Shown piece by piece: positions 43,608 to 51,441 of a stretch of 64,000 bases of DNA. A program made the translations under genes and the position numbers. The notes beneath the pieces were generated by a model. That model was not told where the DNA came from. It searched no databases and saw only the letters and a list, made by a program, of their open reading frames with translations. Source of the stretch: JAQUBU01 sp036677685 (lineage in GTDB: Bacteria; Bacillota; Syntrophomonadia; Syntrophomonadales; Syntrophomonadaceae); assembly GCA_036677685.1 (NCBI GenBank), contig JAVBWA010000022.1, positions 62,001 through 126,000 on the forward strand, read 5' to 3'. The stretch's first letter is position 1, and each line of letters opens with the position of its first letter.

Positions 43608-45368
43608 CTATTTTTCTCTGATCTTTATGGATAACTCCCTTAATTGTTTGGGAGCAACTTCCGAAGGTGCTTCAGTCATTGGGCAGGCCGCACTTTGAGT
43701 CTTGGGGAACGCAATAACATCGCGAATACTGTGCCTTCCCGCAATAATCATGAGCAGGCGGTCGATGCCAAAAGCTATGCCTCCATGGGGTGGTGTGCCA
43801 TACTCAAATGCCTCCAGCATGTATCCAAATTTTCCTTTAGCTTCCTCATTGCTCATGCCTATCAAGGCAAACATTTTCTCCTGCAAGTCGCGCTGGTGGA
43901 TACGAATGCTGCCTCCGCCAATTTCCGTACCGTTTAAAACCAGATCATAAGCCCGCGCTTTAACCTGGGCCGGATCGATGTCCAGCAGGGCTATGTCCTC
44001 GGTTCGCGGTGCGGTAAACATATGATGCATGGCTACAAAACGTTTTTCTTCATCATCGTATTCCAAGAGCGGAAAATCTACTACCCATACAAAGTTAAGA
44101 GCATTTTCGTCAATAAGCTTTAACCTGCGCCCCAATTCCAAACGCAGGTTGCCCAGGACCCGGGCCGCAACTGCTGCCTGGTCAGCCGCGAATAGCAGCA
44201 GATCTCCAGGTTCGGCCTGCAGATTCTGTAAAATACCCTTCACCTGTTCATCGCTCAAAAACTTGGTGATGGGAGAACGCAATTCGTTTTCACCCACTAC
44301 TATCCAGGCCATACCTTTGGCTCCGTTCTCCACCGCCAGGGCTCCTAAAGCATCTATTTCTTTGCGGGTAAAACTTCCGCAGCCTTTGGCGTTCAAAGCT
44401 CTGACCACTCCGCCGCTTTGAACCGCACTGGCGAATACTTTAAACTCAGTATCTTTGAGCAAATCAGTCAGTTCCACAATCTCCAGTCCAAAGCGCAGGT
44501 CCGGTTTATCACTGCCGTATTTTTGCATTGCCTCATCATAAGAAAGCCGGACAAATGGCAGATTAAGCTCCCGTCCTTGGGTCGCAGCGAATACTTCTTT
44601 AATCATTGCTTCCACCAAGTTCATTATGTCCCCTTCATCAATGAAAGACATCTCCATATCCAGCTGGGTAAATTCCGGCTGCCGGTCTGCACGCAAATCC
44701 TCATCCCTGAAGCAGCGGGCGATTTGGAAATATCTTTCCATACCAGCCACCATTAGGATTTGCTTGAATATTTGCGGTGACTGGGGCAAAGCAAAAAACT
44801 TACCCGGGTGGATCCGGCTGGGAACCAGATAATCTCTGGCTCCTTCGGGGCTGCTTTTCATTAAAATAGGGGTTTCAATCTCTACAAAAGCCCGGCTGTC
44901 CAGAAAATCCCGCATGACTTTGACCACGCGGTGCCGTAACATCAAGTTGTTGCGCATCTCCGGACGCCGAAGGTCTAAATAGCGATATTTTAATCTCAGG
45001 TTTTCATCGACATCTATATTATCCTCGATGTAAAAAGGAGGAGTTTTGGCAGCGTTCAGGACTTGCATTTCCTCAACATAGATTTCGATTTTGCCGGTTT
45101 TGAGGTTGGGATTCTCGGTAGCTTCGGGACGCAATGAAACTTTGCCCCGGCTGGCTACCACATACTCACCGCGTACGCTTTCCGCCAAATGAAAAGCATC
45201 CAGTGCCACCTCGGGACTGAAAACCAGCTGGATAATCCCCGAGCGGTCACGCAAATCTATAAAAATAAGCCCGCCATGGTCCCGGCGGCTGTCTACCCAG
45301 CCATTGAGCACTACCTCCCGGCCTATACTGGATGTATCCAAATCAGTAGCATTACAAGTCCTTTTCAT
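43608..45368 (-). CDS. aspS: Aspartyl-tRNA synthetase
   Basis: This 586-residue class II synthetase has the N-terminal OB-fold anticodon domain (LNGWVDSRRDHGGLIFIDLR), motif 2 (QIARCFRDEDLRADRQPEFTQ), the bacterial GAD insertion (about residues 290-420), and motif 3 (GGIAFGIDRLLMII). Length fits bacterial AspRS. Whether it also charges tRNA-Asn cannot be decided here. The ATG has GGAGGAG upstream, 14 bases after hisS. Its downstream neighbour is the candidate 6S RNA. Confidence 0.97.
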   Translation of the reverse strand: MKRTCNATDLDTSSIGREVVLNGWVDSRRDHGGLIFIDLRDRSGIIQLVFSPEVALDAFHLAESVRGEYVVASRGKVSLRPEATENPNLKTGKIEIYVEEMQVLNAAKTPPFYIEDNIDVDENLRLKYRYLDLRRPEMRNNLMLRHRVVKVMRDFLDSRAFVEIETPILMKSSPEGARDYLVPSRIHPGKFFALPQSPQIFKQILMVAGMERYFQIARCFRDEDLRADRQPEFTQLDMEMSFIDEGDIMNLVEAMIKEVFAATQGRELNLPFVRLSYDEAMQKYGSDKPDLRFGLEIVELTDLLKDTEFKVFASAVQSGGVVRALNAKGCGSFTRKEIDALGALAVENGAKGMAWIVVGENELRSPITKFLSDEQVKGILQNLQAEPGDLLLFAADQAAVAARVLGNLRLELGRRLKLIDENALNFVWVVDFPLLEYDDEEKRFVAMHHMFTAPRTEDIALLDIDPAQVKARAYDLVLNGTEIGGGSIRIHQRDLQEKMFALIGMSNEEAKGKFGYMLEAFEYGTPPHGGIAFGIDRLLMIIAGRHSIRDVIAFPKTQSAACPMTEAPSEVAPKQLRELSIKIREK

Positions 45369-45382
45369 TAACTGTTCTCCTC

Positions 45383-46651
45383 CTAATCCATTGCCATAAT
45401 CTGTTTAATAGTATTTATAAGCTGCTCATTTTCAACCCTTAGCTGTTCTTTATTCTCCATATTTCTAAGGGTTAAAAATCCCTGCTCCATTTCTTCATCA
45501 CCAATTAGAATTACCAGTTTGGCTCCCAGTTTGTCGGCATACTTCATCTGCGCTTTGCCGCTTCTTCCAGTGTAGTCCTTATCCGCCCGGATTCCCGCCC
45601 GCCTTATTTCATTCAATATGCGCAAAGCCGGAGATTCGTGTTTACCATTCATTACCGCGATAAAAGCATCGATACCAGACTGCGCCGATTCTTTGATGCC
45701 TAATGTGTCAAGAGCCAAGAGCAGCCGTTCCAGGCCCAAAGCAAAGCCTATACCAGGTAAATCGGGGCCTCCCAGTTCCCGGACCAGGCCGTTGTATCTT
45801 CCGCCTCCGCCTACGGCACTCTGGGCTCCTATCCCTGGAATATGTACCTCGAAAGCGGTATTGGTATAGTAGTCCAAACCTCTAACCAGCTGGTTGTCAT
45901 GAAGGTAGGCGACACCATTATCCTCCAGGGCAGTTTTGACCGCAGCATAATGGTCCCGGCAATCATTGCAGAGGCTGTCATATATGAGGGGATACCCGGC
46001 AATAGCTTCATGACAGGATGCTACTTTACAATCAAGGACCCGCAGGGGATTTTGCATGAATCTCACCTGGCAATCCGGACAAAGCGCCTCCTTCACCGGA
46101 TTAATATGCTCAATCAAGCTCTGGCGGTAGCTTTGCCGGCAATGGGGACAGCCTACGGAATTAAGGTGCAATTCATAGGCACTTAAGCCCAGAGCCGATA
46201 GGATTCCAACCATAAGGATAATTATTTCCGCGTCCAGATAAGGGCTGTTGCTGCCAAAAGCCTCAACCCCCACCTGATGAAACTGCCGGTATCTTCCGGC
46301 CTGGGGCCGGTCATAGCGAAACATGGGTCCGGTATAATACCACTTAATTGGCAAAACCCCACCGTAGACACTATGTTCAATAATGGCCCGGGCACAGGAA
46401 GCAGTTCCTTCCGGCCGCAATGTCAAACTGCGCTGGGAACGATCGTTAAAGGTGTACATTTCTTTACTGACAATGTCCGTTCCCTGCCCCACCCCATGCA
46501 GAAAGAGTTCTGTATGTTCAAATATCGGGATTCTAACTTCCTGGAAGCCAAAGGATTCAATACATTCTTTAATAACCCGTTCAATATGCTGCCACTTTTT
46601 GGCATCAGCGGGCAGAATATCGACGGTTCCTCTGGGGGCCTTTACCTGCAT
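45383..46651 (-). CDS. hisS: Histidyl-tRNA synthetase
   Basis: This 422-residue class II enzyme starts with APRGTVDILPADAKKW, typical of HisRS, has motif 2 near MFRYDRPQAGRYRQFHQ, the histidine-binding segment LVRGLDYYTNTAFEV, and motif 3 GIGFALGLERLLLAL. The C-terminal anticodon-binding domain covers about residues 325-415. The ATG has GGAGGGG upstream. It lies 37 bases after hemZ and 14 before aspS, in a common clostridial order. Confidence 0.97.
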   Translation of the reverse strand: MQVKAPRGTVDILPADAKKWQHIERVIKECIESFGFQEVRIPIFEHTELFLHGVGQGTDIVSKEMYTFNDRSQRSLTLRPEGTASCARAIIEHSVYGGVLPIKWYYTGPMFRYDRPQAGRYRQFHQVGVEAFGSNSPYLDAEIIILMVGILSALGLSAYELHLNSVGCPHCRQSYRQSLIEHINPVKEALCPDCQVRFMQNPLRVLDCKVASCHEAIAGYPLIYDSLCNDCRDHYAAVKTALEDNGVAYLHDNQLVRGLDYYTNTAFEVHIPGIGAQSAVGGGGRYNGLVRELGGPDLPGIGFALGLERLLLALDTLGIKESAQSGIDAFIAVMNGKHESPALRILNEIRRAGIRADKDYTGRSGKAQMKYADKLGAKLVILIGDEEMEQGFLTLRNMENKEQLRVENEQLINTIKQIMAMD

Positions 46652-46688
46652 AAATTCCCCTCCGAACTAATTTATTCCTTGGATAATT

Positions 46689-48170
46689 CTAATTTAAGGC
46701 CCGAAGCTTGTCAACTTTGCCATTAATCAGCCTTTCGACAGAGTGGCAATAGCTCTGAGGATTTTTAGGATTATGAAATGAACTTAAACTTCCATTGGAC
46801 TGATTAATAAACTTGCTGGATGCTCCCCCCCCCAAACCAATGATGCTCTGCCGCTCCTCCATCATTTGAATATTATACAGGCAAAAAGTGTCCGGCTTAG
46901 CAAAAGCTAAGTTTTCCATACTGGCTTTCATATATTTCTGGCGATAAAGATAATAAGGCAAATAAGCCTGCTTTCTGAATATGTTTGACAACAGGTTCAG
47001 AGTTTCTTCAACTTCCTTTACACGCTTATGAAGATTGGTTTTGCCCTCCAATTCGGCCATCATCGAGCCCCTTTTTAAGGCCAGAGTATGAACCGTAATA
47101 TTTTCGGGACTTAGTTCTAAAATTTTGTTTGCTGTGTACGCGGCTTCCCGGAGGCCTTCTCCGGGAAGCCCGGCTATAAGATCCATATTAATTTGTTTAA
47201 TTCCTGCTGCTCTTGCCCATTCGACTGATTGCATCACTCCTTTGCTGTCATGATTGCGCCCTATCCTTTTTAAGGTAGCATCATTCATACTTTGAGGATT
47301 AATACAGACCCTACCTACACCTGCGTCCTGCAGCAGTTTTAACTTCTGTCTGGACAGCGTATCAGGTCTGCCCGCCTCTACACTAATCTCTTCACTTGCC
47401 GCGGAAATATAATAATGATGTAATAAATCAAAAACCCGCTGTAGATCCTCCAAAGAAAGTACTGTAGGGGTGCCTCCGCCGATATATATTGACTGCACCG
47501 AAATCCTATGATCATAAATAAACTCGCCCAAAGCCTGCATTTCTATAAACAAGGCGTTCAAAAAAGGCGTCATTTCCTCTTCATAATTGCTTATCACTGC
47601 TCCGGGAAAAGAACAATAACAGCAGCGGCTTGGACAATAAGGAATGCCTATATAAACACTAATCATTTTACGGGCGGCAGCCGGCTGCAGCAGAAAAGGC
47701 CGGTTGTTTTGGGCTACTTCCAGTAACAGGCGGGCTTTTTCCGGTCTTAACAAATACTCTTGTTCCAGTTTGTTTTGAATAGTTTGCGGTGTATAACCCT
47801 GATCAAGGAAAGCATGAACCAGCTTTACCGGCCGCACCCCGGTAAGAATGCCATAAGCATTGATTTCCCGCTCCAGGTGGCTCTCTAGCAAACAACAGGT
47901 AAATCTTTGCAGGAACCGTCTTAGACCCCCCTGTTCATGAGCCAGGCTTTCAATACTGCATGTTTGGCTGTCCAGGCTGGTCTTGGATTCTGAAACAATA
48001 CTGCCCTCCAATAAGTGCTGTCCGGCTTGTTCTGTAAGCCGGAGCGTTATTTCAATATCGGATTCACCATTATGCTCCCGGCATATTTCAGCATCCGGAT
48101 AAGCCATGCGTATTAATTCATGGATGCTGGTATATATCCGGGGCGGTTGCAAATTGCAATAAATTATCAT
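46689..48170 (-). CDS. hemZ: HemZ-like radical SAM coproporphyrinogen dehydrogenase
   Basis: This 493-residue protein has the radical SAM cluster motif in PYCPSRCCYCSFPG (Cys-x3-Cys-x2-Cys) near residue 175, and the HemN-family segments YIGGGTPTVLS and QSMNDATLKRIGR. An N-terminal domain of about 160 residues is characteristic of HemZ. Members may oxidise coproporphyrinogen III without oxygen, but some HemN relatives have other jobs. A run of nine Gs (46825-46833) encodes the conserved GLGGGAS loop. The ATG has GGAGG five bases upstream. Confidence 0.9.
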   Translation of the reverse strand: MIIYCNLQPPRIYTSIHELIRMAYPDAEICREHNGESDIEITLRLTEQAGQHLLEGSIVSESKTSLDSQTCSIESLAHEQGGLRRFLQRFTCCLLESHLEREINAYGILTGVRPVKLVHAFLDQGYTPQTIQNKLEQEYLLRPEKARLLLEVAQNNRPFLLQPAAARKMISVYIGIPYCPSRCCYCSFPGAVISNYEEEMTPFLNALFIEMQALGEFIYDHRISVQSIYIGGGTPTVLSLEDLQRVFDLLHHYYISAASEEISVEAGRPDTLSRQKLKLLQDAGVGRVCINPQSMNDATLKRIGRNHDSKGVMQSVEWARAAGIKQINMDLIAGLPGEGLREAAYTANKILELSPENITVHTLALKRGSMMAELEGKTNLHKRVKEVEETLNLLSNIFRKQAYLPYYLYRQKYMKASMENLAFAKPDTFCLYNIQMMEERQSIIGLGGGASSKFINQSNGSLSSFHNPKNPQSYCHSVERLINGKVDKLRALN

Positions 48171-48181
48171 TTCATCCTCCG

Positions 48182-49000
48182 TTAACTTGAGTGTTTGCTA
48201 TTGTACGAGCCCAGATATTTCACCTGTTTGCAGATAGCTTTAAGGTCAAGCAATACCTGTTCCAATACAAGGTCGTGGTCCAAAGTGTCTGCCTCAACAT
48301 AAAAGGAAAAACTTTTATTGCGTTCCCGGGCAGGCCGGGATTCAATTTTGCTTAAATTTAAATTGCGTTCAGCAAATATACCCAGAGCCCTATAAAGCGC
48401 CCCCGGTTGATCAGGCAAAGTGAAGATAATACTGCTTTTCGAGCCTTTACCAAGCGTCGCCTTGCCTGCAGTAACATGAATAAACCGGGTGAGATTGTCT
48501 TCATCCTGGATATTACTCTTTATAATTTCCAATTCATAAAGCATGGATGCCTGCCGGTTACCGATACAGGCCGCCCGTTTTTTTTCTTTTCTTATAATCT
48601 GGGCCGCTGAAGTTGTGCTTTCCGTAATTTCCCGGCGGACCCCTGCCAGATTGGTTTTGATAAAGCCTTCACATTGTAGGAGTGCTGCCGGCTGGGATAC
48701 CAGCAGTTCGATTTCCTCCAGCTGATACTTGCTTCCGGCCATCAGGTGCTGGGTAATGGGAATAATAATCTCACCTTGTATATTTACCTGGCTTGATGCC
48801 AGGCACTCCATACTGACACCGATGGTTCCCGCCCGGGAGTTGTCAATGGGAATCAGTGCGGCCTCGGCCTGACCATACTCCAATTGCTGAAACAGTTCTC
48901 CTATATTGGACATCAAACAAAGTTCAGCCTCATTCCCCCAGTAAATACGAGCAGCTTCTTCGCTGAAAGTTCCACTCGGGCCCAGAATAGCGTAAGCCAT
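48182..49000 (-). CDS. pheA: Prephenate dehydratase
   Basis: This 272-residue enzyme converts prephenate to phenylpyruvate for phenylalanine synthesis. The catalytic domain opens YAILGPSGTFSEEAA and contains the conserved DNLTRFIHV. A C-terminal ACT domain (IIFTLPDQPGALYRALGIF, LSKIESRPAR) gives feedback inhibition by phenylalanine. The ATG overlaps the aroF stop (TAATG), so the two enzymes are co-translated and both lie under the T-box leader. Confidence 0.96.
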   Translation of the reverse strand: MAYAILGPSGTFSEEAARIYWGNEAELCLMSNIGELFQQLEYGQAEAALIPIDNSRAGTIGVSMECLASSQVNIQGEIIIPITQHLMAGSKYQLEEIELLVSQPAALLQCEGFIKTNLAGVRREITESTTSAAQIIRKEKKRAACIGNRQASMLYELEIIKSNIQDEDNLTRFIHVTAGKATLGKGSKSSIIFTLPDQPGALYRALGIFAERNLNLSKIESRPARERNKSFSFYVEADTLDHDLVLEQVLLDLKAICKQVKYLGSYNSKHSS

Positions 49001-49842
49001 TAACGGATCCTCCTTCCTACCGCCCGTGCTATACCGTCAAGTTCCCGCATCATGGTACTGAATCCACGCGGAGTCAGTGACTGATCACCATCCGACAAGG
49101 CCTTCTCCGGATAAGGATGCACTTCTATCATGAGCCCATCGGCGCCTGCTGCCAGCGCGGCTTTGGCCATAGGGGTTACCAGGCTTCTGACCCCGGTAGC
49201 ATGACTGGGATCAACCATTACCGGTAAGTGGGATATTTCTTTTACCAAGGCCACCGCAGATAGATCCAGGGTATTGCGGGTCCAGGTCTCAGCCGAACGG
49301 ATTCCTCTTTCACAAAGAATCACCTGGTAATTGCCCCCAGCTAAAATATATTCGGCAGCCATCAACCATTCTTCAATACTGGCCGCCAATCCTCTTTTTA
49401 ATATAACCGGCTTATCTATTTTACCGAGCTTGCGCAGCAAGGAGAAATTCTGCATATTCCGTGCTCCCACCTGAAGGATATCGGCATATTCAGCCACCAG
49501 CCCAATATCTTCACTGTCCATTACCTCGGTTACCACCGGCATATTCATTTCCTCTCCTACCTTGGCCAGGCATTTCAGTCCATATTCCCCCAGACCCTGG
49601 AAGCTATAAGGGGACGTCCGGGGTTTGAAAGCTCCGCCCCTGAGCATCAAGGCTCCCGAACCGCGAACCTTGAAAGCGGTCTCCTTGAGTATCTCTTCAC
49701 TCTCAATCGCGCAAGGGCCGGCTATGGTTATAATCTGTTCCCCGCCAATAACACAGCCCTTCACTTCAATCTCCGTTGATTTCGTCTGCTGCCCTTTAAG
49801 TACCAGCATTTCTTGATTTAACTTGGCCATTAATTTGTTCAT
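49000..49842 (-). CDS. aroF: 3-deoxy-7-phosphoheptulonate synthase (AroA/KDO8P-like type)
   Basis: This 280-residue enzyme joins phosphoenolpyruvate and erythrose 4-phosphate, the first step to aromatic amino acids. Motifs ITIAGPCAIESEE, MLRGGAFKPRTSPYSFQG, QVGARNMQNF and MVDPSHATGVRSLV identify the DAHP-synthase type Ib family. A short N-terminal region of about 30 residues may be a remnant of a ferredoxin-like regulatory domain. The start ATG 49842 is nine bases after AGGAGG. Expression is expected to rise when tRNA-Phe is uncharged. Confidence 0.95.
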   Translation of the reverse strand: MNKLMAKLNQEMLVLKGQQTKSTEIEVKGCVIGGEQIITIAGPCAIESEEILKETAFKVRGSGALMLRGGAFKPRTSPYSFQGLGEYGLKCLAKVGEEMNMPVVTEVMDSEDIGLVAEYADILQVGARNMQNFSLLRKLGKIDKPVILKRGLAASIEEWLMAAEYILAGGNYQVILCERGIRSAETWTRNTLDLSAVALVKEISHLPVMVDPSHATGVRSLVTPMAKAALAAGADGLMIEVHPYPEKALSDGDQSLTPRGFSTMMRELDGIARAVGRRIR

Positions 49843-49867
49843 AATTATCAACCTCCTATCAAATATT

Positions 49868-50010
49868 AAAACCCCTCATCCCCCAAGGGACGAGAGGTTT
49901 GGAAAACTCCCGCGGTACCACCCAAATTGGCTTAGCAGCCCACTCAATTTCAGGGATACGGGAGCAAGCGTTTCAAGCTTTGCTAACAGTTGGGGCCGGA
50001 TGCGGAAAAT
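49868..50010 (-). promoter_or_regulatory. Second T-box antiterminator/terminator module, without specifier stem
   Basis: The T-box motif TGGGTGGTACCGCGGG (49924-49909) is identical to that of the upstream module. It is followed by a terminator stem AAACCTCTCGTCCC pairing with GGGATGAGGGGTTT (49900-49868), then TAATATTT. Between the first terminator and this motif are only about 85 bases, with no visible specifier stem, so this is a partial tandem duplication lying just before aroF. Confidence 0.8.
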
Positions 50011-50250
50011 AAAAAAGCTTCACATCCCTATGGGACGAGAAGCTCTACATGCTGCCCGCGGTACCACCCAAATTACCGAAAAGGTCCGCTTGAAAAGATA
50101 CAGGTATTATCCGATATCCCCTCCCTTTTAACGGTGGGAGTTCCGCCGCGACCTACTTGCTAATGTTTCAGCCGGGTGCTCCGAAGTGAACTTCAATTCG
50201 CTTCCTTATAGAGATGCTTGCAGCCGATGACATCTCTTCTCTGAATAATT
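50011..50250 (-). promoter_or_regulatory. T-box riboswitch, probable phenylalanine specifier
   Basis: A complete T-box leader is on the minus strand. Stem I includes AGAGATG paired with CATCTCT around a GGCTG loop (50240-50210). The family-typical CGGAGCACC and AGTAGG words follow. The probable specifier is TTC (Phe) at 50190-50188, in the context GAAG-TTC-ACTTCGGAG. The T-box TGGGTGGTACCGCGGG is at 50070-50055. A terminator stem (AGAGCTTC to GAAGCTTTTTT) spans 50046-50011. It controls aroF-pheA. Confidence 0.88.
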
Positions 50251-50296
50251 CCACAAATTTACTTTACTTCATCATTGCATTTATAATATTGTGATT

Positions 50297-50325
50297 ATTT
50301 TATCATAAAAATATTGTAAGGTAAA
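50297..50325 (-). promoter_or_regulatory. Probable promoter of the T-box-aroF-pheA operon
   Basis: TTTACC (50325-50320), 17 bases and TAAAAT (50302-50297) precede the T-box leader by about 45 bases. The -10 matches five of six bases and the -35 four of six. The 50251-50353 stretch is otherwise AT-rich and empty. Confidence 0.5.
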
Positions 50326-50353
50326 CCTCTAAAATTAATTTTATTTTAAAATG

Positions 50354-50977
50354 TTAAGTTAAAAAAGGGTTGTGTTTCCTTTCAAATCCTATGGTAGTGG
50401 CCGGGCCGTGTCCCGGATAACATACTACATCATCATCATAACAAAACAGCTTGGTTTTTATATTCTCTATCAGTTGTTTATAAGAACCGCCCGGAAAATC
50501 GGTACGTCCTATGGAACCCTGGAAAAGGGTGTCACCCACAAAAATAATGTTATCCGTTTTCAAGCAAATTCCCCCGGGGCTGTGTCCCGGAGTATGGATT
50601 ACTTCCAATTCAACCGTATTTCCGATTTTAACAATATCCCCTTCTTTTAGGAATTGTTCGGCGGCCGGACTGGTTACTTTACCTCCCATCATAAATGAGA
50701 AGTTGGAAACCGGATTAACCAGCATTTTGGCATCATTTTCGTGAATCATTATTTGGGCCCCGGTAGCGTCTTTTATAGCTTGATTGCCTCCGATGTGATC
50801 TATATGACCGTGAGTATTAATAATATAAACAGCTTTAAGGTTATCCTCCTCCAGTAATTTTAAAATAGCCCGGGGATTGCCGCCCGGATCTATCACTGCT
50901 ACTTCGCGGGTTTCCTCACAGCCCACGATATAACAGTTTACCATCATATTGGTAATCTCAAGCCCCTTTAATATCAT
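50354..50977 (-). CDS. Metallo-beta-lactamase-fold hydrolase (glyoxalase II-like)
   Basis: This 207-residue protein has the zinc motif THGHIDHIGG near residue 57, HTPGHSPGG near 130 and PGHGPATTIG near the C-terminus, which place it among glyoxalase II-like hydrolases (YcbL type). The physiological substrate is unknown. It starts 13 bases after dtd with GGAGG seven bases before the ATG, and the rel-dtd-hydrolase order is common in Firmicutes. It ends before the T-box promoter. Confidence 0.9.
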   Translation of the reverse strand: MILKGLEITNMMVNCYIVGCEETREVAVIDPGGNPRAILKLLEEDNLKAVYIINTHGHIDHIGGNQAIKDATGAQIMIHENDAKMLVNPVSNFSFMMGGKVTSPAAEQFLKEGDIVKIGNTVELEVIHTPGHSPGGICLKTDNIIFVGDTLFQGSIGRTDFPGGSYKQLIENIKTKLFCYDDDVVCYPGHGPATTIGFERKHNPFLT

Positions 50978-50990
50978 CTAACATCCTCCT

Positions 50991-51440
50991 TTAAAATACT
51001 TTCTCACTATCTAATAAAATGGTGCAAGGACCATCATTTTCTATAGTCAATTGCATATCAGCTCCAAATTTGCCGGTGCGCACCGGAATCTGGAGATCCT
51101 GCAAATGCTTAATACAATAGTTAAAAAGCGGGAGAGCGGTTTCCGGCAGTTCGGCATCGGAAAATCCCGGCCTTCTTCCTTTGCGGGCATCGCCATAAAG
51201 GGTAAACTGGCTGACCAGCATTATCTGCCCCTTGACATCCTGCAAGGAAAGATTCATTTTGCCGTCTTGATCTGGAAATATCCGTAAATTAATGATCTTA
51301 TCCATAATATAATCTGCGTCCTTAGGTTGATCTCCTTTTTTAATTCCCAATAACACCATAAGCCCGTGATTAATTTCACTTATTATTTGCCCAGTTATTT
51401 TAACTGAACTATAATTAGTTCTCTGCACAACCGCACGCAA
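50991..51440 (-). CDS. dtd: D-aminoacyl-tRNA deacylase
   Basis: This enzyme removes D-amino acids from tRNA. The family start RAVVQRTNYSSV, the active-site segment MLVSQFTLYGDARKGRRPGF and the C-terminal GAFGADMQ-like FGADMQLTIENDGPCT motif are present. The true start is TTG 51440, six bases after AAGGAGTG, giving 149 residues; the longer frame lies inside rel. Only one base separates it from the rel stop, so they are coupled. Confidence 0.95.
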   Translation of the reverse strand: MRAVVQRTNYSSVKITGQIISEINHGLMVLLGIKKGDQPKDADYIMDKIINLRIFPDQDGKMNLSLQDVKGQIMLVSQFTLYGDARKGRRPGFSDAELPETALPLFNYCIKHLQDLQIPVRTGKFGADMQLTIENDGPCTILLDSEKVF

Positions 51441-51441
51441 A

